Below are positions 11,071 through 22,060 of a stretch of 64,000 bases of DNA, one piece after another. Under the pieces are notes generated by a model. That model had not been told where the DNA came from. It ran no database searches and saw nothing but the letters and a program-made list of their open reading frames with translations. Positions within the stretch are counted from its first letter, which is position 1. Each line of letters begins with the position of its first letter. Origin of the DNA: Sacculina carcini (lineage: Eukaryota > Arthropoda > Thecostraca > Sacculinidae). The position numbers and the translations under genes are program-made. The stretch is taken from assembly GCA_916048095.2 (NCBI GenBank), contig OU696571.1:5378501-5442500 (forward strand), written 5' to 3'.

Positions 11071-11599
11071 GGTCTGTCAGACTGGTGCGTTCCTTAAACA
11101 TCATTCAGAATTATCATCATACTCCTGAAACCTAAATTATAAGCAGCATATAGATCACACTGCTACAATAAAAATTACCAATTATTGGACGTTAAATATC
11201 ACAAAATGCACAACAATTCCATTTATTATGATATATCGATGGTTGTAATTGCATTAGGGGGATTCATTTTCACCCAAAGCCCAAATCATTGTGATTTATA
11301 TAGGTATTTATTAAACACCCATCCCACGACATAGCAGGAATTTAAAATTTCCCCAAAAAAGTTATTGTCATAACCCAACTGTGCATGCGTGTTTGTGTGT
11401 GTGTGTGTAGTTGTATTGTTCGTTTATAACTTGTTATATGCTGTGTATATATATGTATGTGTGTATGCATGTATGTGTGTATGTATGTATGTGCTTGTGT
11501 GCAAGACTGAAGCAGTGCTTTTGCAACGGGTTCTGGAATGCTGATGCAGCTCGTGGTACACTGTCGGTGCGAGATGTCAGTGATATTCAGAGCGTGTGT
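11071..11599. other. Noncoding, GT/ATGT microsatellites
   Basis: GTGT, ATGT and related simple repeats run from about 11390 to 11500. The long minus-strand open frame across this area (11342-11803) is His/Thr-rich, explained by these repeats and by LINE L 3' sequence. The 3' end of LINE L lies somewhere near the right side of this interval. Confidence 0.55.
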
Positions 11600-11901
11600 G
11601 TATGAGTATGAGAGTTGTTGAGTGTGTGCGTGCAAGATGACACCTGATGTGGTTTCGCGTACTGTATCATGAAGTGAGGGGGAGTCGAGATATGTGTGCT
11701 GTGCGAGTGGGAGTCTTTGGTGTGTTCTTGTGAGTGTTACCGGTTGTATTGAAATATAATCGAGTTCATCCATTGCAAGCTGCGTGCTACAGTGTGTTCT
11801 CATCGAGTTGTTCTAACCGAGTTGAATTTACTGGAGATGATCATGGCTCGAGCTGTCGCGTCTCAATTGCCACATTTGTCCAGCAACAACTTGAAGGAAC
11901 T

Positions 11902-12327
11902 TGTGGCGTCATACTTTGTATGTTCGTGTGTCGCCGTTTGTATGTTTGCGAACGTGTGTTAGTGTGTCCTGTTGTGTGTGTGTACGTTTCGCCCGTTTGT
12001 GTGTGTGTGTGGTGTGTATGTATGCCAAGTGAATAGTATGTCTGTGTGTAGTTAGTCTTCGGCCACTTGTGTGTGTTCTGGATGTATGTGTCTACTTAAC
12101 TGGTATGTCTGTGTGTATGCACTTGTACTGTTGACTGCGTGTGAGCGTGTGTGTGAGTATGACCCGTGTGAATGATCACGTGACCGTGTGAAAGGTCATG
12201 TGACCGAGCATATATAACCCGGCACAATTCCGGTCACCAGGCAATTGTTCGCTGGTATTTGCTGTGATAAGAATATACTGTTGTTGTGCATCTGACTCTA
12301 AAACTCAATGTGGTCTACGCCACCACA
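11902..12327 (+). repeat. 5' LTR of gypsy B
   Basis: 426 bp, TG...CA, differing from 16258-16685 at about seven positions by eye. GT-rich in its first half. Confidence 0.93.
12211..12217 (+). promoter_or_regulatory. TATA box in gypsy B LTR
   Basis: TATATAA in the context GAGCATATATAACCC, about 110 bp before the LTR end, conserved in the 3' LTR (about 16568). A plausible RNA polymerase II start signal; the exact start site cannot be seen. Confidence 0.6.
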
Positions 12328-12330
12328 TTT

Positions 12331-12346
12331 TGGTGACCCCGACGTG
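12331..12346 (+). promoter_or_regulatory. Primer-binding site of gypsy B
   Basis: TGGTGACCCCGACGTG, three bases after the 5' LTR, identical to the sites of elements A, C and E. Confidence 0.85.
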
Positions 12347-12361
12347 ATTGCAGCCTCTGCT

Positions 12362-13534
12362 ATGAACAGTCCTACGACTTCAAGTATGTCATCCCATATA
12401 TGTGGCACGTCCATCGATCCACCCCGGTTTGATAAAACTGCAGTGAATGGATGGCTTATATGCATTGAAGCCAAGTTTATCATAGCTGACATAACGTCTA
12501 ATGAAAGCAGATTGTCTCAGGTTCTGTCTGCCCTGCCTAAATATGTCACTAGTCGTTTGACGCAGGAATGTCTCCAGAGCCGATCATATTCAGATCTCAG
12601 GTCTCAAGTGATCGCTCTATTCACCCAGCCCGAGTCGGCAAATAACTCGACGCGTCAACAAAATGGAGCAGATTCAGAGCCTGATGACCCTTATCGGCAG
12701 CCGTACCAGCGAAAACGACATACAATGTCTTTACGACATACAAATATTTGCCGCGCACATAGCGTCGGAGGCGATGTCTCCAGACCGCACAGACGATGGC
12801 GCAAGTGGCCGAAAAATAAACTGGAGCAGCACGGTCAGTGCTCATCTCGTTCTTCTCCGGCTCCTGCTTCCCATCAGACTGATACCACAATGGCAGTCAA
12901 TATGGCATCATCCAATCAGCCGTTGTTCGGAATTTTGGCTCAATTGGGAGCCAGTAAACTCAATTTCATTGTTGACACAGGTGCTGCTGTCTCAATAATA
13001 AAAAAATCGCAAGCAGCAGGTCATTCAATGGAGTCTACACCGGTCAGTATCTGTACAGCGACGGGCCAGAAAATAACAGTACATGGCCAAATAACAACGA
13101 GAATATCTGTACGAGGTTTGCGTCGTTCGTACCTCTGGACGTTTGTGGTTGCCGACGTCACCGAAGCGCTGCTAGGAAATGAATTTCTGCGTAATTTCGG
13201 CTTGTTGGTCGACTGTAAGAGGTGCCTGCTCATCGACCCTTCAACAGAACTGCGAACAGTCGGTAAGACCACCTCTCATTCATCCATCTACGTGGTGAAT
13301 GATTCTTCGCATTTATCTCCTGATATCCATCATTTAATTGAACGATTTTCGCAAGTATTCATGCCTCAGCAGCCATTATCAAAACAATCACGTCTACATA
13401 ACGTCCAACACACAATAGACACTGGCAGTTCACCGCCCACATTCGCGTCCGCACGGCGTCTTTCTTCAGAGAAACTGCGTGCTGCGAAGGAGACATTCAA
13501 AAATCTCCTGGACGCCGGTATCGTCCGACCCTAA
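12362..13534 (+). pseudogene. Gypsy B gag-protease, internally shortened
   Basis: The frame is open from inside the LTR (12308), but the first ATG after the PBS is at 12362 (MNSPTTSS), taken as the start. The N-terminal gag (PPRFDKTAVNGWLICIEAKF) matches the matching part of element C gag. The middle portion present in C (ERTKPELFEEL to RLADELVP) is missing, and the Cys/His block is degenerate (NICRAH, no CKPWC). The protease follows with DTGA at residues 205-208 and LLGNEFL later. It ends after GIVRP where a one-base change shifts into the RT frame. The product would have been gag-pro fused to pol; this copy cannot make a normal capsid. Confidence 0.85.
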
Positions 13535-14163
13535 AATCGGCATGGGCATCACCAATCCATCTGGTCGCAAAAAAATCTCCCGGTGAATGGAGAGTCACTG
13601 GTGACTACAGGTCACTGAATGCCTGCACTGTACCGGATAGGTACCCCCTTCCGCGAATACAGGACTTGTCGGCAAAACTGCATGGTACAAACTGCTTTAG
13701 CCGTTTGGATCAGATGCGCGCATATCATCAGATTCCGATGTCGCCAAATGACATTGAGAAAACCGCTGTAATAACGCCATTCGGGTTATACGAATATCTG
13801 TTTTTGCCGTTTGGTCTGCGGAACGCTGGCTGTACTTTTCAAAGGTACATGGACGTTATATTTCGTGACCTACCATTTGTGCTCATATACCTCGACGACA
13901 TTCTGGTCGCATCAGAGAATGAGCATCAGCATAACCAGCACTTGGAGCAAGTCTTCCGCGTGTTACACGTCAATGAGTTGCGCTTATCGCTGGAAAAATG
14001 CGAATTCAATCAGCCTAGACTAAATTTTCTGGGATACAGTGTTACTGCCAGCGGTATACAGCCACCAGCCGACAAGGTGTCATCAATAACAGCCGTGCCG
14101 ATTCCAAAAGATTCCGCTGCGATGCGTCGATTTCTCGGCAGGCGGGGTACTACCGCAGAATGA
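13535..14163 (+). pseudogene. Gypsy B reverse transcriptase segment
   Basis: The frame is open from the break at about 13531 to a stop at 14161. It holds the start of RT ([26 protein letters not shown]), the first catalytic Asp ([14 protein letters not shown]), the [18 protein letters not shown] block and the YLDD box ([11 protein letters not shown]). The C-terminal RT motif RRFLG is cut by a one-base change near 14140 and continues in the next frame. All three catalytic Asp residues are retained, so only the two frame breaks prevent a continuous pol. Confidence 0.9.
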
Positions 14164-16049
14164 TACCCAAATTTGCAGACATTGTTTTTTCTTCGAGTGA
14201 ACTGGCCAAACAACATCCAAAATCAACTTCGCTGACATGGACGGAAGATCACAGCATTGCTTTCGACAAGTTGAAGACTGCTCTGCAGAACGCCTGTACG
14301 CTAGCTCACCCACTATCTCAATGTCATGAGTACCAGCTGGTAACTGATTGTTCGTCTGTGGCCGCCGGCGCAGCTCTCCATCAAATGATTGACGGCGAGC
14401 CGGTGCCCATAAAATTCTACTCCAAAAAACTCAGAGACGCACAGAAAAAGTACTCAGTATATGAGAGAGAACTGCTTGCTGCGTTTCTGGCCTTTATCCA
14501 TTTTCGGCACTTTCTGGAAGGTCAAAATGTGATTTTATTCACTGATCACAAGCCGCTCGTCTCTGCATTTCACAGCCCTCGTCCTGCCAAATCAGATCGA
14601 CAGCAGCGGCACTGGACCATCATCACTGAATATATTCGAGATGTTCAGTACATACGCGGTGGCGACAACTTCGTGGCAGATTGCCTCTCGCGCGCTGTCA
14701 ATAGCATTGAAGTGGATGCATTTGATCTCGTTGGTATTGCCGCACAACAGGTGGACGATCCTGAAATATCAGCTTATGCTGATCGCCTGCGAGCTCAGCC
14801 TCTCGGTGATAACAAGAAAATACTCTGTGAGATGTCCACACTTCATCCTCGTCCGTACGTACCTCAGTCATGCCGAAAAGCATTGTTCGTACAATTTCAC
14901 CAACTCGCTCATCCAGGTACCAAAGCAAGTCTGCGACTGATCAAGTCCCGTTACTTTTGGCCTGGTATGGACCACGATATTCGGGAATGGGTCAAATCTT
15001 GCACTCAGTGTCAACAATCAAAAGTGCACAGGCATACCAAGACCAAGCTGCAAGATTTCGGTCTACCATCGAGCAGGTTCGAAACAGTGCACATTGACAT
15101 TTTCGGTCCCTTACCAGTGTCAACACCTCACGGTCAACTGTACACTTCACCATGCAGATACTTGTTCACATGTATTGATCGCGCCACGCGTTGGCTGGAA
15201 GCTACTCCGATTTCAGACATCAATTCTACAACGATTGCAGCCGCGTTCATGGAAACGTGGATCAGCCGATTTGGTGTGCCTCTGTATGTTGTGACAGATC
15301 GCGGCACGCAATTTGAGTCTGCATTGTTTGACGAATTATCTAAAATTATAGGCTTTCATCGACTCCACACAACAGCCTGTAGACCGTCTGCGAATGGCTT
15401 AATAGAGCGAGCTCATCGCACACCGAAAGCGGCACTCATTGCACGAGGACAAGATTGGATTCGCAGTCTCCCTGTTGTTTTGCTAGGACTCCGTGCCATC
15501 CCAAATGACAGTGGATACTCACCATTTACGGCCATCACAGGTTCCAGTCTCCTCTTTCCTCGCATTTGTCTCAACGCATCACAACCGCACATTCAGCATG
15601 AGTTCATTCAGAAGCTCTCCAACATATTGCAACAAATCGACTTCCATTCCTCATCTGCCGGTTCTCACCATTCTCAACCTCAAGTATACCTACCCAAAAA
15701 CTTGCAGACGTGCAAATATGTATGGGTGAGAGTGGACAGAGTGAGACGCCCCCTGGAGGCTCCGTACCAAGGCCCCTTCAGAGTGGTGTCGCGATCAGAG
15801 AAGGTGTTTGTGTTGGAGAAACCAAGCGGGCGGCATGACACCGTATCTGTTGACCGTCTGAAGCCGGCGTACATCAACGACCGGCATGAGCATGATGCAA
15901 AACGTACAGCACCAGTGAGTCAGCGACCTGCCGCTGCTGACGTCAAAAGACCACCTGTGCCTGCTCCGCGCACAAGCCCGCCTACTGCAGTCACCAGGTC
16001 TGGTCGCAAGGTGCGTTTCAAACAACACCCTGATTTTGTCTACTTTTAA
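14160..16049 (+). pseudogene. Gypsy B RNase H-integrase
   Basis: 629 open codons in the third frame; the first Met is simply the first one after the break. RNase H: TDCSS Asp at residue 63 and TDHKPL Asp at 129, then the NFVADCLSR end. Integrase zinc finger: His pair around 246-251 and CTQC at 281-284. Core: D313 (HIDIFGP), D380 (VTDRGTQ) and E416 (GLIERAH), exactly DD35E spacing. The C-terminal GPY module (RVRRPLEAPYQGPFRV) is followed by a basic Pro-rich tail ending near PDFVYF. Every catalytic residue is intact. It would integrate the element's cDNA if expressed as part of pol, but it is detached by the upstream frame change. Confidence 0.92.
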
Positions 16050-16241
16050 ATGTAGGAATTTTAACGTATATATCGTCCTTTGTTTCTTCGCGCACTCTGA
16101 ATTGTATTGTGTTTGTTTACGTTCGATGCGCTCCAATAACATGGTTTGATTTTACGTATGAATGTGTGAGTGTCATTGCATGCGGTATATGAGACCTATG
16201 TAGCGCTTCATTGCTCGGCTGACATTGTATGAACTCCGTTC

Positions 16242-16257
16242 TCAGGCGGCGGAGTAT
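16242..16257 (+). promoter_or_regulatory. Polypurine tract of gypsy B
   Basis: A purine-rich CAGGCGGCGGAGTA stretch immediately before the 3' LTR. The same tract precedes the 3' LTR of element A. Confidence 0.7.
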
Positions 16258-16685
16258 TGTGGCGTCATACTTTGTATGTTCGTGTGTCGCCGTTTGTATG
16301 TTTGCGAGCGTGTGTTAGTGTGTCCTGTTGTGTGTGTGTTTACGTTTCGCCCGTTTGTGTGCGTGTGTGGTGTGTATGTATGCCAAGTGAATAGTATGTC
16401 TGTGTGTAGTTAGTCTTCGGCCACTTGTGTGTGTTCTGGATGTATGTGTCTACTTAACTGGTATGTCTGTGTGTATGCACTTGTACTGTTGACTGCGTGT
16501 GAGCGTGTGTGTGAGTATGACCCGTGTGAATGATCACGTGACCATGTGAAAGGTCATGTGACCGAGCATATATAACCCGGCACAATTCCGGTCACCAGGC
16601 AATTGTCCGCTGGTATTTGCTGTGATAAGAATATACTGTTGTTGTGCATCTGACTCTAAAATTCAATGTGGTCTACGCCACCACA
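16258..16685 (+). repeat. 3' LTR of gypsy B
   Basis: 428 bp, collinear with the 5' LTR, followed by the AACT target copy. Confidence 0.93.
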
Positions 16686-16689
16686 AACT

Positions 16690-18054
16690 TATGATTGGGG
16701 CCGCCACAACATCATTACTTAAATAATTCCACTTGGTAATGCACCTAAACGGGAAGTCATATTTCCTCAAGTCGCCGAGACATCTCGTTGTCTTTAGTTT
16801 TATGTCGTGCCCTCGTCTTCCTTCTTTTTATTTGTATTTATATATACTACGCCATGCTTACTACTTTGCCTATGTGTCGTTCACATGAAATATTATTCTG
16901 AAAAATTATACCCAGGTCCTTTTCTTCATCTACTTCTTCTATCAAGAGTCCTATGTTATACTCGTAGCTCGGGCGATATTTACTCTTTCCGAGTTTCATC
17001 TGATGGCATTTCATATGGTTGAACTCAATATTCCAATCTATACTCCATGGATGAATTTTGTCTAGGTTCTTTTGCAGCATTTTGCAGTCTTCCTTGAATC
17101 TCACGTTCTTCATCAATTCTGCATCGTCAGCGAATAGACTCATATGATTCTCTACACCTTCCAATATATCATTTATCTAAATCAAAAACATAGTTGGGCC
17201 CAATATCGACCCCTGCGGCACACCGCTGCTAACCTTTCCACATGATGATCTTACGCCTCTCAAACTCGTGCACATTCTCCTGTAAGTCAGGTAGTCCTGC
17301 CTTCACTCCTGCAACCTTCCCTCAATACCACCAAAATACTTCAGTTTCCATAGTAACCTAGCTCTTGGCACTTTGTCGAAGGCTGTTTTCATGTCTAGGT
17401 AGATACAATCCCCCCATCCATCCCTTCCCTGTAGGTTGTCAGTGACTTTTGAGTAAAAGTCCAACAAGTTCGTTTGACACAACAGTTCTCTTCTGAAGTC
17501 AAACTGCTTTTCAGACAAATTTTTGTGGTTTTCCAGATAGTCCACCCATTCCTTACTTATGATGACCTCACATATCTTACAGAGTACACATGCCAATGAT
17601 ATGGGTCTATAGTTCCTTGGATCATTCTTTGCACCACTTTTAAATATTGGTGCAATCCATGCTTGCTTCCGATCGTTGGGAAATGTGCCTGTATTTAAAC
17701 TACTTTCAAATATGTTGTAAATAGGCTCGATTAATTGCTCTCTGCACACTTTCAATATCATTCCTGATATTCCATCTGGCCCAGCTGATTTCCTGCCATC
17801 CAATTCATTTAGCCTTCGCAGTATGTAATTCTTGACCAATCGTACACTTTTCAATAATGGTGTCCTGGATGGTACTTCTTTCCATGTAAATCAGATTCGT
17901 TGGTGAAAACATCTTGGAGCTGTTTGTTCAAAATTTCGCTCATTTCCTTGGCATCGTCACATGATCCATCTTCTTTGAGGAATTCATCGATTCCGACTTT
18001 CCGCTTGAGCTTGCTGTTTATATATTTGTAGAACAATTTCATATCATATATCAT
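16690..18054 (-). pseudogene. LINE L reverse transcriptase fragment
   Basis: A minus-strand path starts at 18054 (MKLFYKYINSKLK) and passes RKSAGPDGISGMILK, YRPISLACVLCKI, EKQFDFRR, YLDMKTAFDKVPRARLL (first catalytic Asp), SGVPQGSILGP and MSLFADDAELMK (the FADD box). The order is that of LINE RT domains. Frame changes and stops lie near 17850, 17300 and 17165. The last 150 codons (EYNIGLLIEEVDEEKDLGI) reach the AACT target site of gypsy B, beyond which the C-terminus continues at 11901. Not functional. Confidence 0.88.
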
Positions 18055-18055
18055 A

Positions 18056-19455
18056 TCATGTATTTGTCACCAACATATAATTTACACAATCGTTGTGACA
18101 GGGATCCACATAAGCATGCGCTTTTTTCATGTGGGCCCTTTACAATAAATAAAGACAACGTACAAAAAAGACAGTGACATCGTAACAAGATAAAAATAAT
18201 TACAACCAATATAGGCACACTGCCGAATCAGTCGATCGTCTCTCGACACGTCGAAGCATCACTGATTATTTACATTTATATTGATTTATCGCTTCAATGA
18301 ATTTCTTTTTAAATGTCTTCAATGTCCTACTTTGTTTGACGCATTTTTGTATTTCATTCCACACGGGTACTCCTCTTACGCTCAAGCTTTGTTGACTAGC
18401 TCGAGTTCTCGGGAACCTTTGTGCAAAATTGTCCGGGTGTCTCTTGTTTATTTGAAATAAAGCCTGCAGGTGTTTGGGTAATAAATTATTGTGTGCTCGG
18501 TGCATGAAAGCTGCCGTGTTCAACTGTACTAGACTGTTGAAGTCAAGTATTTTATACAAGTTGAAGTGAGCTTTTGTGGTCTCATAAACTCTTATCTTTG
18601 CTGTTATCCGTATCAAACGTTTTTGAGAAGTTATAATTTTTGTCAGTCTAGATTCATAAGTTGCTCCCCAAATATTATTACAATAATCCAGATAAGGTTT
18701 TGCAAGGCTATTATATAAAGTTACACTGGCTTTTTCACCGGTAAAATTTCACAGTTGTAACATGGGAATAGGATATTTTTGCCAACTTGTTTGTAACTGA
18801 GTATATATGATTGCGCCAAGTTAGATTTTGGTCAATTGTCAGTCCCAGGAATTTGACCGACTCAACCTACTCAATGACCGTTCCGTCTACTTTCACAGAA
18901 ATTCCACAGTCTTTTTGATTTTGTTTTGTCGGTGTTTAGTACAAGTCTGTTTTCATTCAGCCATTTGTCAACAAGTTTTAATTCTCCATCAATAATTTTT
19001 TGTATATCATCAATATACGGGGATGAGAAGAATAGATTCGTGTCATCAGCGAAAAGCATCTTTTTACAGCTATTTGATACGCTGAGTAAGTCGTTAATAT
19101 ACAGGAGAAAAAGCTCAGGGCCAAGGACCGACCCCTGTGGGACTCCACATGTGATGACATTTTTGTCCGATATCGCCCCACGATAATCGACCATTTGGTG
19201 TCGTTCATTCAGATAACTCTCGACCCAATATTTTGCCTTGCCTCGTATGCCGTACACTTCCAACTTATTTACAAGTATTCGATGATTCACTGTGTCAAAC
19301 GCATTTCTCAAATCTACAAATATTCCTATAGTGAAATTGTTCTTGTCCAAGGAGTTGGAAATGAATTCGATGGTATCGGCGATTGCTTCATTCACAGACT
19401 TTTTTGACTGAAACCCGGTAATTTCGGTTCTTTGTGACACTTACTTAGAATATCT
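18056..19455 (-). mobile_element. LINE M, 5'-truncated, inside LINE L
   Basis: A second LINE lies on the same strand between the linker and RT of LINE L. Its 3' end abuts a CATATCAT-rich stretch near 18056. It starts within RT (19440) and so is 5'-truncated, as is usual for LINE insertions. The boundaries are known only to about 20 bp because both flanks are AT-rich. Confidence 0.75.
18266..19440 (-). pseudogene. LINE M reverse transcriptase fragment
   Basis: 19440-18871: GFQSKKSVNEAIADTI, IFVDLRNAFDTVNHRIL (catalytic Asp), CGVPQGSVLGPELFLLYIND and KMLFADDTNLFF (FADD box), then WLNENRLVLNTDKTK. The frame is lost before 18871. 18616-18266 carries the C-terminal region (NTAAFMHRAHNNLLP, VWNEIQKCVKQSRTLKTFKKKF). 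The motif set is of the jockey/CR1 kind. The protein is 5'-truncated and frame-broken, so it is a dead copy. Confidence 0.87.
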
Positions 19456-19754
19456 GTTCTCATATTTCATTTGTTCTTGCCGTCGTACAAATACATACTC
19501 ATTCCTCGCGATTCTATACTTCTTTCGGGTTTTTTTCAGTGTTTCTCTTTCTCATTTTGTTCCAGGCTCTTTTTTAGCATTATTTCATACCTTGTTGAAC
19601 CAGGATTTGTTGTATTCCAGCCTCTACTTAACGACAGGCACGAATTGCTCTAATCCAGTGGTATATACATGCTTGAAAATCGTGTACTTCTCTTGTATGC
19701 TTTTGGCTTTCAAGAGGTCACTCCAATCAATGCCCGCGAAGTATCTTTTAAGCC
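19456..19754 (-). pseudogene. LINE L endonuclease-RT linker
   Basis: On the minus strand this reads as a basic linker (RYFAGIDWSDLLKAKSIQEKY, TGLEQFVPVV, a stop, then NKSWFNKV). It is typical of the region between endonuclease and RT in APE-type LINEs. It joins element C on the right at AGCC (19751-19754) and LINE M on the left. At least one stop is present. Confidence 0.7.
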
Positions 19755-20073
19755 TGTAGCGCCGATGTTCGTATTTTGTCACGCGTGAATTGGTACACTC
19801 GTTGGAATATGTTTAATTTCGTTTAAACTGTATATTATATTCCTTTGTTATTTACGCAGCATTATTTAATTCACATGTATATTTGTATTTTCGTCATTGT
19901 TAATCTAAGTACGGTTCACTACTGACAAATGGTTGAAACCCACTTGGTGGATTGTACCCGGAAGTGACCTCCGCCCACCGAGTAGTTGACTTGTGCTGTG
20001 TCAAGGCAATAAATCACTTGCTCACTGAACGTTGTGGTGTTAACATTGTGCTCCTGATATCACCGCAACTTCA
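19755..20073 (+). repeat. 5' LTR of element C
   Basis: 319 bp from TGTAGCGCC to CTTCA, two bases before the PBS at 20076-20091 (TGGTGACCCCGACGTG). The right end is set by distance to the PBS, not by a matching 3' copy. Includes a CAATAAA-like signal near 20007. Confidence 0.65.
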
Positions 20074-20088
20074 ACTGGTGACCCCGAC

Positions 20089-20892
20089 GTGGACGAACTT
20101 AAAGCAAATAATTCAGCTGAGCCAGTCTATCGTGTATCCATCAAAGCACCTCCATTCATGGAGAAAGCCGTTGATGGTTGGTTCATCACACTTGAAGCAC
20201 AGTTCTACCTACAAGGAATCACGTCCGAGGTAACAAAATTCTTCCACGTGATGGCAGCTCTACCGCCGGATGTTTTGTCGCAGATATCTCCTGCAGTTCT
20301 CAAACAACAAGAATTCACTGCACTGAAGAGCGAAGTTCTGCAGTTTTACGAACGGACGAAGCCAGAACTGTTTGAAGAACTTATTTCAACTCGTGCAATG
20401 ACAGGCAGACCATCCGCGCGCATGAGTGAATTGCAGAGCATTGCTCGGAAAACTGGAGTGGCGGATGACCTCGTGAGACATAAATTCACACAGTCTCTGC
20501 CCAGCTCGATAGGACCAGTGCTAGCTGCTCAAAAAGAAATGGAATTGTCGCAACTAGCAAGGCTTGCTGATGAATTGGTCCCTCTGATGAGTAATGTTCA
20601 ATGCATGGCAGTGTCAGATAGAGCTCAAAGAAATGAGGCGCCGTCGACGAGTTTTTTCAACAGCAGAGTGAGAAACACAGCAGAATCATCGTCGCTGCAA
20701 TCATCATCATTGCGCCCATATCATGCCGGCCAACGCCCCAAGGTGTGCAGAGCTCATCTGTTCTATGGTTCAAAAGCCAGATACTGCAAGCCATGGTGTC
20801 GATGGCCGAATAAGCGCCGTGATATTCTAATGCAGTCATCCTCACGACCTGCGTCACGCGAAAACTCAACAGAAAGGCAGCAGGAAAACTGA
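20089..20892 (+). pseudogene. Element C gag, nearly complete
   Basis: The frame is open from the PBS; the nearest in-frame ATG is 20158 and the earlier start may have been lost. The gag polyprotein packages retroelement RNA. Visible blocks: KAPPFMEKAVDGWFITLEAQF (N-terminal), FYERTKPELFEELIS, GRPSARMSEL, DDLVRHKFTQSLPSSIG, LARLADELVPLM and the C-terminal Cys/His motif VCRAHLFYGSKARYCKPWC followed by RWPNKRR. This is the best-preserved gag of the A/B/C group and the reference for the deletions in A and B. It stops at 20892 just before the protease frame. Confidence 0.82.
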
Positions 20893-20906
20893 CGAGGCAG
20901 GCATCT

Positions 20907-21164
20907 GTGTACGCGACCCAGGGTCTGCCGCTGTTGAAGGTCGCTGCTAAGTTTGGTGATACAAAAATCAATTTTATTGTTGATACTGGTGCTGGGGTGT
21001 CGCTTTTGACACCCGCCTCTGTGTCTTCTGTTCTCCAACCAACAAACGTAACTTTGACATCAGCCGGCGGTGACAGAATACGTGTACACGGTGAAGTCAC
21101 ATTGGATATATCTTTTCAAGCACTTCGTCGCGTGCTTTGCCTTTGCCAAACTTTGCCTCACTGA
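20907..21164 (+). pseudogene. Element C protease, truncated
   Basis: 85 codons with KVAAKFGDTKINFIVDTGAG (DTGA active site) and VTLDISFQALRR, about half a retropepsin. The frame then meets the junction with the E-like noncoding segment (about 21150) and ends in unrelated residues. RT and the rest of pol are absent. As a result the element could only have moved with enzymes from a related copy. Confidence 0.85.
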
Positions 21165-21452
21165 ACAGCAAACGTCTGCGCAGCAAGGGGTCAACATAAT
21201 TTCGTCAGGATTGGCTCGACTCCTTGCTGGATGCAGTTTCTGCTCAACAACCTCGCCACCGAACTGCGCAGCACGAGGTCGACTTCATTGTGTGAAATCT
21301 ACTTGTCCTCGTGCTGCCGTACAGTATGGCGCGCCGGTCTACCATACCGGCGAAGTTTCACCGACATCATCTTAAGTCCGACACCATCATCATCGAAACT
21401 CATCAATACCGCTCCGCTTCTGGTGGGGGAGTCCTGTCGTGGTCGCCAATGT

Positions 21453-21697
21453 GGCGTTTAGGTAGCCACGGAATTACGCACGTTCACAATGTGAGTTCTT
21501 TGGACCGACTGTATTTGACACAGGTCACACAACAGGTCACACACAAGCATACAAACATACAATTGGTCAAGCACACACATGATCCAACAACACACGCAGT
21601 GACAAAGACAAACACGACATACAGACATACAAACGAATAGACGTGCAGCTAGACTCGGCGAGGTTGTGCGCGGCGTAATTCCACGTGGCGCACTACA
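21453..21697 (-). repeat. LTR-like segment in inverted orientation at the right end of C
   Basis: TGTGGCGTTTAG...CACGTGGCGCACTACA resembles the LTRs of element E as they lie on the plus strand, and E is a minus-strand element. It is preceded by GGTCGCCAA, close to the reverse-complemented PBS/LTR junction of E (GGTCACCAA). The LTR therefore points opposite to the gag of C. Confidence 0.65.
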
Positions 21698-21731
21698 AGC
21701 CCATCCATATTTGGTCTGGCATAATTGTACT

Positions 21732-22060
21732 CAGAGCCGTTGAGAGGACTTATGAGGCCCCCCCCCCCGAAGGCAACACTTGGGGCCCTTCCCGAAGGCA
21801 GCACTTGGGGCCTCCCGAAGGCAACACTTGGGGGCCCCCGAAGGCAAAACTTGGGGCCCCCATTATAAATAAACCATCAAATAATGAATTTATATATTAT
21901 ACATAATCACATAATACAAGCTCAGGTGAAAACATCTGAGCAAAAAGGTAAAGGCTATACATAATATTATAAATTTTATGTCATACGTGAAGCAACGGGG
22001 CCCCTCAACACTCGGAGCCCCCCTGGACGAGGGGTACGGGGGGCGGTTGCTACGGCTCTG
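21732..22060. mobile_element. Small hAT-type element with perfect 8-bp TSD
   Basis: ATTGTACT flanks both ends exactly (21724-21731, 22061-22068). The ends are CAGAGCCGT and, at the right, ACGGCTCTG, a 9-bp inverted repeat. Inside the left half are four tandem units of about 20 bp (GAAGGCAACACTTGGGGCC-like, 21767-21861). 329 bp, no coding capacity. It lies within the LINE L endonuclease segment. Confidence 0.9.

Larger units (their letters stand above)
11902..16685 (+). mobile_element. Ty3/gypsy retrotransposon B with LTRs and TSD
   Basis: LTRs lie at 11902-12327 and 16258-16685 (TGTGGCGTC...CCACCACA). They are flanked by AACT at 11898-11901 and 16686-16689. The PBS is at 12331 and the polypurine tract CAGGCGGCGGAGTA lies before the 3' LTR. 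Gag, protease, RT, RNase H and integrase follow in gypsy order. Two small frame changes (near 13531 and 14140) and a shortened gag are the main defects, so it is better preserved than A. It is inserted in the C-terminal coding end of LINE L. Confidence 0.95.
19755..21697 (+). mobile_element. Chimeric, pol-less retroelement C
   Basis: A plus-oriented LTR (19755-20073), PBS, gag and the first half of protease are joined at about 21150 to a noncoding stretch ending in a purine tract. This is followed by a second LTR-like segment in the opposite orientation (21453-21697). AGCC flanks both ends (19751-19754, 21698-21701), so the whole composite appears to have inserted as one unit. No RT, RNase H or integrase is present. 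The 21150-21440 stretch matches the reverse complement of 28210-28500 in element E, so E and C share a 3' internal region. Confidence 0.75.

Noticed and set aside
11342..11803. 153-codon His/Thr-rich minus-strand open frame
   Set aside because: It is produced by CA/GT and ATGT repeats and LINE 3' sequence; no domain or consistent context.
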